Made by a program: the position numbers and the translations under genes
The notes under the pieces: model-generated
The model's input: only the letters and a program-made list of their open reading frames with translations
Told to the model about the DNA's origin: nothing
Database searches by the model: none
In this document: positions 25,201 to 30,707 of the stretch, one piece after another
Layout: each line of letters opens with the position of its first letter
Numbering within the stretch: position 1 is the stretch's first letter
DNA from: Stephanodiscus triporus
Lineage: Eukaryota; Bacillariophyta; Thalassiosirophyceae; Thalassiosirales; Thalassiosiraceae
DNA length: 30,707 nt
Direction: 5' to 3'
Assembly: GCA_036939755.1 (NCBI GenBank)
Contig: JALLAZ010000023.1
Coordinates: 1-30,707 of the forward strand

Positions 25201-26324
25201 GCGCCGTCGACCGAAGTCGCGAGCCCGACGTCGATCGTCTGCCCCGGCGAGATACCCCCGTGAAGCGCGGGGGAGCCGTCGGGGTCCACCCCGAGGCAAA
25301 GTCGGAATATCCCGTCGATCTTGTCCTCGCACGACCTCTGTCGCGCGGTGCCCCCGGACGCCGCGAGGGGGTGCATCAGCAGCGACGCGGGAGAGACGGC
25401 CACGCCCTGGTCGGGCGTGGATAGCGCGGGGTCCGACAGTGCCGACATGTTCCCCCCCGCGCCTCCCCCTACTCCTCCTCCTCCTCCTCCCCCTCCGCCC
25501 CCGGCGTGGCCGCACGTCTCCTCCTCGTCCGGGGTGAGCGCGCCAAGGCGGAGCAGCATCTCGACGAGCTGCACGTAGTGCGACACCGCGTAAGGGAAGT
25601 GATGCAGCAGGGCTCCGTAGCACGCCTCGATCCAGTCCAGCTTGCGCTCGACTAGCTCCGCCTCGCCGTCGGCCGCGACCTCCCCGCCGTACTCCGTGGG
25701 CTGATGACGTTGATGATGATGATGATGAAGTCCGACCGCCGCCCCGCCGCCTCCCCCCCCCGCGTGCCTCATCCTGTGCAGGCTCGGGAGCAGGTTCCGA
25801 TAGCAGGACTGCGCCTCGGTGATGAGCGCCTGCCAGGCCTCTGCGTCCCTGGTGGGATTGGCGGTTATCCGCGACATGGCGTTGCGCAGGCGATCGGACG
25901 TCGGCCCGGCGTTGTGGTGGGGGAAGGGCGACGTCGACGGGAGCGAGGTCGGCAGGAGGAGCGGCGACGGGGGACTGCTGCTGATTTTGTTGCTGCTGTT
26001 GTTGTTGTTTACGGGCGCGACGGGGGCGGCGGGCGGCGGCGGCGCGACCGCGCCTCCGTTCGTCCCCCCGACCTTGACGTCGTCGACGCGCCGGCCATCG
26101 ACGATGATGTCGTCATCGACGGGCTCGGCGGCCTCCATCTTGACGGCAGACGAGGCCACGGAGGCGGGCGCGTCCAAGACGTCGTCGTCCTCCTCCTCCT
26201 CCTCCTCGTCGCCATCGCCGAACATGGCATCGTCGTCATCTTCCAGCAGGATGCTCTCGGACATGATGATTGATGATGCTGGTTGTTGTGGAATCTTTTT
26301 TCGGGGTCCGGCGCGCCGATCCAT
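22254..26324 (-). CDS. CSTF3: Cleavage stimulation factor subunit CstF-77 (Rna14) homologue
   Basis: 1,356 aa in a single exon of 4 kb. CstF-77 is the HAT-repeat scaffold of the nuclear pre-mRNA 3'-end cleavage and polyadenylation complex. Diagnostic stretches include NHLIWRRYVNYVKSWTD, IYQRGITHPMTGLDQFWQEY, the H-A-R-S-I-Y-L-E-R block, WHLYTAHAIMEHRLGKNPKV with AARIYELGLRKH, and YVLHYANLLLELNDEENLRS then LMRAV (Suf domain, about 860-1,080). It is nearly twice the usual 700-760 aa. The extra length is low-complexity: an acidic N-terminus (EDDDDAMFGDGDEEEEEEDD), a His run, Gly-rich inserts and a disordered C-terminal 250 residues containing HKKRGRDDGDSSDEENGD. Met1 or Met21 (nt 26264, MSESILLEDDDD) may be the start. 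The 5' half (24.2-26.3 kb) is strongly GC-rich and the 3' half is ordinary. Confidence 0.9.
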   Translation of the reverse strand: MDRRAGPRKKIPQQPASSIIMSESILLEDDDDAMFGDGDEEEEEEDDDVLDAPASVASSAVKMEAAEPVDDDIIVDGRRVDDVKVGGTNGGAVAPPPPAAPVAPVNNNNSSNKISSSPPSPLLLPTSLPSTSPFPHHNAGPTSDRLRNAMSRITANPTRDAEAWQALITEAQSCYRNLLPSLHRMRHAGGGGGGAAVGLHHHHHQRHQPTEYGGEVAADGEAELVERKLDWIEACYGALLHHFPYAVSHYVQLVEMLLRLGALTPDEEETCGHAGGGGGGGGGGVGGGAGGNMSALSDPALSTPDQGVAVSPASLLMHPLAASGGTARQRSCEDKIDGIFRLCLGVDPDGSPALHGGISPGQTIDVGLATSVDGARTVVGGVARHSVDMWLLYVRKRSRDAARSAAVAVEIPTPPPGYAPGLAQQPSVLHRQYEDSLRLAYRDRKERIREAVVRAYEAALDRGAGFSQNNHLIWRRYVNYVKSWTDVVNYAPAATSLIQWYPPGVGPSLPPPDPAHDHSTSQRQLNQLRSIYQRGITHPMTGLDQFWQEYEIFERSHSESLGSVLIAEWQPRYQHARSIYLERNRVWTARELMAGRLAVPPVGCEGDGAIGGMGGGGGAGGMGSTSRGGAGGTTTSVLDADDDFGAEAAHGGTGHIAGMAAGKPTSEAEYIVRMEDELRTLSRWRRRAAYERTNPERLNSSELAMRVRASFSEEVCAFARHPEVWYEWSQWELLHGGSTAASASSSAPSGASGPILGGGGTSASSAALIAPASAGEWKSGGNALRAIAVLTLGMESLPDCALLALAQAEILERHSGGISDRKDGKDGFGMVGCIEVLERFVHRSPTTLGFVLLQRLVRRHKGINAARAVFGHARRTLRVREEDRSFDDEKESSAASSEKKEDVGLSDANEKADGAVLGVVSAHQRMVTNRLKASVGALLPNGDKAQSSVTANAGFITWHLYTAHAIMEHRLGKNPKVAARIYELGLRKHRTFLSNPPYVLHYANLLLELNDEENLRSLLMRAVAACEEEEAITSAGTVGSDAALIVRKREMQRPLWDMMLKFESILSSHSNKGNISADISSIEARRRRALYGPNNEDVVMGGEGLPDDDDDRNLGIGVQKSSLNEQLTRVEGYDVASRIANGMGRLVDVLTVTGAIGNGDFDSSSKSVDFAAAASASLVAGGITSDLWGDECAGGPSDVSYVKRLRFQRESRTRAALSALGLAGSSQGITGTSGKLLSSRERTVGAAGQAAANALALQNSPEWLRPLLLLLPPVPKFGRSTVKPPPHLTELALSTLRANPLPASRPAVTSNGNSHKKRGRDDGDSSDEENGDTVGGGYSNQFRSRQRTRLLNSSSN
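25711..25729. repeat. (TGA)n microsatellite in CSTF3, encodes a His run
   Basis: Six TGA/ATC units read on the minus strand as five consecutive His in a Gly-rich insert of CstF-77. Confidence 0.8.
26181..26213. repeat. GTC/CTC trinucleotide tract in CSTF3, encodes poly-Glu/Asp
   Basis: On the minus strand this GAC/GAG/GAA-type tract gives the acidic run near the N-terminus of CstF-77. Confidence 0.8.
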
Positions 26325-26577
26325 CGACAGGCAGACGACGCGACGGTCTGTTGCCCGAGCGAGCCCCGAATAACCACGAGAAAATAATGTTGTGACGTCA
26401 GAGTACCATATGTACTACTTTTAGAGTATCGTAAGTACATACATAAAAGTATGGTACAAGAGAGCCTTGCTCTTTGCTTGGAGTGGAGCGAGGTGTCAAT
26501 AATAAAAATAAATTTCGGCCTTTAAAAAACAACCCAAATACGAACTGCAACTCTCACCTCTCACCTCTCCCTCGACC
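26325..26577. promoter_or_regulatory. Divergent promoter region, CSTF3 / DUF3082-like
   Basis: This 253-bp head-to-head spacer contains TATCGTA at 26427-26433, 102 bp upstream of the CSTF3 start, in AGAGTATCGTAAGTAC. AT-rich ACATACATAAAAGTATGG and AATAATAAAAATAAAT stretches follow. A CT-rich stretch with CTCTCACCTCTCACCTCTCC (26551-26570) immediately precedes the plus-strand start and may be the 5' leader. Confidence 0.45.
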
Positions 26578-27582
26578 ATGAGGAGCACCTTCCTCGTCGT
26601 GCAATGCCTCGCGGCATCGCCATTGTCACTCGCGTTCAAGAGCACGAGCAGCAGTTTCAACAGTGGAAGCGCCTGCGGCACTCCCTCCTTCGGCGGCGGC
26701 TACCGACGACCGCCGCAGGACGGGAGGAGGTCGCGGTCGCACATTTCCATTCGACACCGATCCCCCGGCACGGTCCTCCTCGTCCTATCCGGGGCGGACG
26801 ACGATGTTGTGGACCCCTCCCCCTCCCCCTCCTCGTCCTCGTCGTCGTCGTCGTCCTCGTCGTCCTCGGCGGCGACGATCGAAATATCGGATAGCGTCGA
26901 GCGGCGACGATTTTCGGCCGCCTCGACCGAAAAGGCCGAGATACTCGTCCTCGCCGGGGGGGACGTCGACGACGACGTCCCGTCGTCCGCGTCCGCGACC
27001 GTCGGGGCCGCGACGAGCACGGTCAACGAGCGACTCCTGTCCGAGATACAGGCATCCCTCGACAGGGAGAGGCGCGGTGGTCCCGCGAGGGCGCGGGAGT
27101 ACTTCAGGGAATTCCGCTCCCAGAAGTCCGAGGAGGAGCGCGCGCGTTCCATCGAGGAAGCGAGGGACCTCAACGGCGTCAATCCCCTCGTTTGCATCGG
27201 GGGGGCGGGATTCGCGTGGGCGTGCGCGGGGGCGCTGTGGGCGCTCACGACTTACCTGGGGTATCTATTCGCGTCGCATCCGATCGACGACGACTCCGTG
27301 TACGTCGTGCAGCGACTTGCGTCCGTCTTCCGGAACGTCGTCGTAGGACTGTCGTCGCTCGCGTCGGGATTCTTCGGCGTCGTCGGCGTGGGCATCTTCC
27401 TCCTGGGGGTGCGGGTCGCGTACGGCGTCGTCGTGGGGGAGCTGGATCCCACGCCCATCAAGCGGCCGAAGTCGGAGGAGATCGTCCTCCCGGACGTTTG
27501 GGGGCTGATGACGGGGAAGAGGCCCAATCGACGGGGGAAGCGCGGCGGCGGGGGGGGGAATGACAATCCCTTTGGCTTGTGA
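26578..27582 (+). CDS. Plastid-targeted DUF3082-like membrane protein
   Basis: 334 aa, single exon. Residues 1-19 form a signal peptide (MRSTFLVVQCLAASPLSLAF) with a probable A19|F20 junction, then a basic Ser-rich transit stretch, so plastid import is inferred. Residues 75-100 are poly-Ser from a microsatellite. A charged helix (ARAREYFREFRSQKSEEERA) precedes the membrane part: ICIGGAGFAWACAGALWALT-like helix, FASHPI, VQRLASVFRNVVVGLSSLAS, then FFGVVGVGIFLLGVRVAYGV. The order of helix, FASxPI and the V-R/VGL-x-x-L-x-x-x-x-FG-x-V-G-x-G block resembles plant and cyanobacterial DUF3082 proteins, from memory. Function is unknown. The whole gene is very GC-rich; the last residues are a Gly/Arg/Asn tail. 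Confidence 0.68.
   Translation: MRSTFLVVQCLAASPLSLAFKSTSSSFNSGSACGTPSFGGGYRRPPQDGRRSRSHISIRHRSPGTVLLVLSGADDDVVDPSPSPSSSSSSSSSSSSSAATIEISDSVERRRFSAASTEKAEILVLAGGDVDDDVPSSASATVGAATSTVNERLLSEIQASLDRERRGGPARAREYFREFRSQKSEEERARSIEEARDLNGVNPLVCIGGAGFAWACAGALWALTTYLGYLFASHPIDDDSVYVVQRLASVFRNVVVGLSSLASGFFGVVGVGIFLLGVRVAYGVVVGELDPTPIKRPKSEEIVLPDVWGLMTGKRPNRRGKRGGGGGNDNPFGL
26820..26869. repeat. TCC/TCG trinucleotide tract encoding poly-Ser
   Basis: About 16 TCC, TCG or TCC-like codons in a row encode Ser in the stretch between the transit region and the folded part of the DUF3082-like protein. Confidence 0.85.
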
Positions 27583-28760
27583 ATTATGTACTCATATTCC
27601 TCGAGGTATAATGTGGGTGGCGACTTGCGATGCCTGCCTCCCGTTAGAATTACTCCGTCTTGGTTTCCTTCGCTCGGTCCTAATGCAGCGAGTTTGTCTG
27701 CAAAGCCAGCGGATCCCCCCTTTGAGTCGGGGGAGATGCATGTGCCATCCATCAATGTCTCAAAACTGAAGCGAACCTAAGCAAGAAAACCCCCAAGGAA
27801 ATCCCACTCCCAACATTGTCGTGCTCAGCAACCCTGACCTCATCATGTCTCTCACTTTGGGGGGGGGGGGGGGGCAAGTACAAGCTGTTGTTCCCACCCT
27901 GATATATGTGGCACATATAAGACAAATCAGAGTCAGGAGTGCTTATTGTGTGACTAGTAAAGTAATTTTATTTCAAAAGCTTTTGATCTTTCAGGCATAA
28001 AAAGCCAGGTGTGTTGACTATCTCTCTTGAAATTCTCCCACTAGACATTCTCTCCCTCTAGAGAAAACAACAAATATGATACAAAAATGTCAAGATGTTG
28101 ATGAGAAATCACTTGGATGAGATCCAGATTGGAGTTGGGATGTAGTCAGCAAAAAACAAAACTGACTGCATTAAATGGCTGGCATTGAAAGTTCCAGCTC
28201 TTGTGAGCCTGCTCTGGAGATATTTGAACAAGACAATCTACAAGTGTTCCGGATCTTGTGATTTTCTCTTTCAGTACGTCTGGCCAGAAAAAATCAATGA
28301 TTGAGTGACCCATATGTTTACACATTCACCCATTGGTCAAAGATTCAGTTGGATTTTAATTGATGATGCCAACAACATAAGTTAAACCAGTGCTTCTCTT
28401 GCACTTCATCTCGGACAACAAACAACTTTGATCAGGGCACCAGAGATTAAGAAAGATGATGATGTAGTCTGGTATAGTCATGACACCATCTGCACTAGAG
28501 CAGTGTACAATGGAAAATCTGCAACCTGTACTGGAGAGCAACACCACCATACATTTTTGGCATTTTCAAAAACCACATGCTACAACAAATCAGATTGGAT
28601 CAATAAACTCTTTGAAGAGAGAGAAAACACAAACAGCAGGTATGAAAATCAAAGCGAGGGTCTGATTTATTTATGGTAGCGTTTGGAAGATTTATTTTCA
28701 ATCCTTATTAAAGAATAGTCTAAATCTCAATAAAAACTCAGTGTAGTAAAGTAAGTTGAT
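27583..28760. other. Gene-poor spacer
   Basis: About 1.2 kb between the last gene and the satellite. Composition falls from mixed to AT-rich. It contains a 16-G run (27859-27874) and no ORF with recognisable content; the short frames at 28428-28679 have no family resemblance. No tRNA, rRNA or terminal inverted repeat was seen. It may be decayed mobile or repeat DNA, but I cannot show that. Confidence 0.6.
27859..27874. repeat. Poly-G homopolymer (16 G)
   Basis: Sixteen consecutive G at 27859-27874. The length may be unreliable in sequencing; G-quadruplex formation is possible (inference). Confidence 0.9.
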
Positions 28761-30707
28761 TCCAAGAGGATGTGGGATCCATTCCATGTGGGTTTGGAGC
28801 CACCTTAACCAATGCATCATGGCTTCATTCAGCTCCAAGCATTGACCAAGGATTTCAGCTGACTTCCCAAATCTGAACTGAGAAGAGTGGTGGTAATGGC
28901 TTGATGGCGGATCCATATTCCCACCCATTACAAATGAAGACGGTCAAACACCTTGTATATGTATGGAGAAGAAGTGGGATCTGTTCTATGTGGGTTTGGA
29001 GTATCAACCAATGCATAATGGCTTCACTCAGCACCAAGCAGAGACCAAGGATTTCAGCCAACTTCCCAAATCTGGACAATCAAGTGTGGTGGCAGCAGCT
29101 TGATGATGGATCCATATCCCCATCTACTGCATATGAAGGTTGTCAAACACCTTGTATATGTATGGAGAAGAAGTGGGATCCATGTCCATTTGGGTTTGGA
29201 GCCACAGCCAATGCATAAGGGCTTCACTCAGCACCAAGTAGCAACCCAGGATTTCAGCCGACTTCCCAAATCTGGACAATCAAGTGTGGTGGCAGCGGCT
29301 TGATGACAGATCCATATCCCCATCTACTGCATATGAAGGTTGTCAAACGCCGTGTAAATGTTTGGGGGGGAAGTGAGAACCATGTTCATGTGGGTTTGGA
29401 GCCTCAACCAATGGACTCTGGATTTCAGCCAACTTCCCAAATCTGAACTGAAAAGAGTGGCGGTAACAGCTTTATGACAGATCCATATCCCAATCCAATG
29501 CTTGTCCCAATCCAATGCTTATGAAAGTTGTCCAATGCCTTGTATATATGTCAAGGGGATGTGAGATTTATTCCCTGTGGGATAAAAGCATCAACCAATG
29601 CATAAGGGCTTCATTCAGCTCCAAGCAGTGACCCAAGATTTTAGCTGACTTCCCAAATCTGAACTGAAAAAAGTGGTGGTAACGGCTTGATGATAGATCC
29701 ATATCCCAATCCAATGCTTTTGAAGGTTGTCCAATGCCTTGTATGTATGTCAAGCGGATGTGAGATCCATTTCATGTGGGTTTGGAGCATCAACCAATGC
29801 ATAAGGGCTTCATTCGGCACCAAGTACCGACCCAGGATTTCAGCCGACTTCCCAAATCTGGACAATCAAGTGTGGTGGCAGCGGCTTGATGACAGATCCA
29901 TATCTCCATCTACTGCATATGAAGGTTGTCAAACGCCTTGTATATGTATGGAGGGGATGTGGGATCCATTCCATGTGGGTTTGGAGCCTCAACCAATGCA
30001 TAAGGGCTTCATTTGGCTCCAAGCAGCGACTCTGGATTTCAGCCAATGTCCCAAATCTGAACTGAAAAGAGTGGTGGTAACAGCTTTATGACAGATCCAT
30101 ATCCCAATCCAATGCTTATGAAGGTTGTCCAATGCCTTGTATGTATGTCAAGGGGATGTGAGATCCATTCCATGTGGGTTTGGAGCCTCAACCAATGCAT
30201 AAGGGCTTCACTCAGCACCAAGCAGTAAACCAGGATTTCAGCTGACTTCCCAAATCTGAACTGAAAAGAGTGATGGTAACAGCTTTATCACAGATCCATA
30301 TCCCCATCTACTGAATATGAAGGATGTCAAACACCTTGTATATGTATGGAGAAGAAGTGAGATCCATTCCATGTGGGTTTGGAGTCACTTCAACCATTGC
30401 ATCATGGCTTCATTTGGCACCAAGCAGTGACCCCCCAGGATTTCAACCAACTTCCCAAATCTGGACAATCAAGTGTGGTGGCAGTGGCTTGATGATGGAT
30501 CCATATCCCCATCTACTGCATATGAAGGTTGTCAAACACCTTGTATATGTATGGAGAAGAAGTGGGATCCATGTCCATTTGGGTTTGGAGCCACAGCCAA
30601 TGCATAAGGGCTTCACTCAGCACCAAGTAGCAACCCAGGATTTCAGCCGACTTCCCAAATCTGGACAATCAAGTGTGGTGGCAGCGGCTTGATGACAGAT
30701 CCATATC
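28761..30707. repeat. Tandem satellite, unit about 199 bp, about 10 copies, continues past the window
   Basis: The anchor GATCCATAT starts at 28910, 29109, 29309, 29480, 29696, 29895, 30094, 30293, 30498 and 30698, giving spacings 199, 200, 171, 216, 199, 199, 199, 205 and 200. A partial unit begins at about 28761. Each unit also holds TGTGGGTTTGGAG, CAACCAATGCATAAGGGCTT and ACTTCCCAAATCTG. Two forms of the first half exist: A (CCCCATCTACTGCATATGAA) and B (CCAATCCAATGCTTATGAA). Two forms of the end exist: x (GGACAATCAAGTGTGGTGGC) and y (GAACTGAAAAGAGTGGTGGT). The 171-bp unit has lost about 28 bp in its middle and the 216-bp unit carries a short duplication of CCCAATCCAATGCTT. Small frames in the array are chance ORFs; there is no sign of coding. 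Confidence 0.95.

Noticed and set aside
24943..25623. Overlapping long frames on both strands in the 5' half of CSTF3
   Set aside because: Arg-rich chance frames typical of GC-rich coding DNA; CstF-77 motifs explain the region.
27252..27755. Minus-strand frame of 167 codons opposite the DUF3082-like gene
   Set aside because: Antisense shadow of a GC-rich exon; no recognisable motifs.
28901..30692. Several 60-134 codon frames in the satellite
   Set aside because: They repeat with the array, shift frame between units and show no conserved protein pattern beyond the DNA repeat.
28761..30707. CRISPR array
   Set aside because: Units are long and homogeneous with no short repeat/unique spacer alternation, and the genome is eukaryotic.

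Overview
The window is nuclear DNA of a eukaryotic alga, most probably a diatom or close ochrophyte. The evidence is as follows. Genes are compact and alternate on both strands. Introns are short (76-110 bp) with GT-AG ends. Two proteins begin with a signal peptide followed by an Ala|Phe junction (A-A-F-A-P in the Clp protein, L-A-F in the last gene), which is the bipartite plastid-targeting signal of algae with red secondary plastids. The gene set is eukaryotic (exocyst Sec10, CstF-77, SNAP, Bud22). The species cannot be fixed from the sequence.

Layout, left to right: a COMT-type O-methyltransferase (+, 191-1594); a GatC-like protein (-, 1725-2348); a plastid-targeted Clp/Hsp100 AAA+ unfoldase in five exons (+, 2672-6124); a Bud22 ribosome-biogenesis protein (-, 6567-7823); exocyst Sec10 in seven exons (+, 8057-12045); a TrhO/YceA-type rhodanese (-, 12119-13255); a stand-alone FTCD_C cyclodeaminase in two exons (+, 13453-14130); a membrane-anchored protein with two CxxC-less thioredoxin-like repeats (+, 14576-16636); a type II membrane protein with a possible FkbM-like end (-, 16868-18961); a single-pass protein with two 8-Cys modules (+, 19250-20698); an alpha-SNAP-like protein (-, 20813-21832); CstF-77/Rna14 (-, 22254-26324); and a plastid DUF3082-like membrane protein (+, 26578-27582). 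After about 1.2 kb without genes, a tandem satellite with a unit of about 199 bp runs from 28761 off the right edge.

The genes are mostly housekeeping and show no operon logic. They form head-to-head pairs sharing short upstream regions and tail-to-tail pairs with 70-440 bp between stops. Themes are RNA and ribosome work (GatC, Bud22, TrhO, CstF-77), vesicle traffic (Sec10, SNAP), plastid proteins (Clp, DUF3082-like) and a run of three uncharacterised single-pass membrane proteins (14.6-20.7 kb).

The most interesting signals are: (1) a 7-mer TATCGTA/TACGATA found by eye ten times in the six upstream regions and otherwise once; (2) three introns that are multiples of three and free of in-frame stops, which a naive ORF caller would translate; (3) a plastid Clp with ClpA-like spacing, no recognisable ClpP-docking loop and an insertion in its first ATPase domain; (4) a satellite whose half-units occur in all four combinations and which holds a 221-bp perfect duplicate 1,389 bp apart; (5) GC-rich 5' halves with ordinary 3' halves in several genes.
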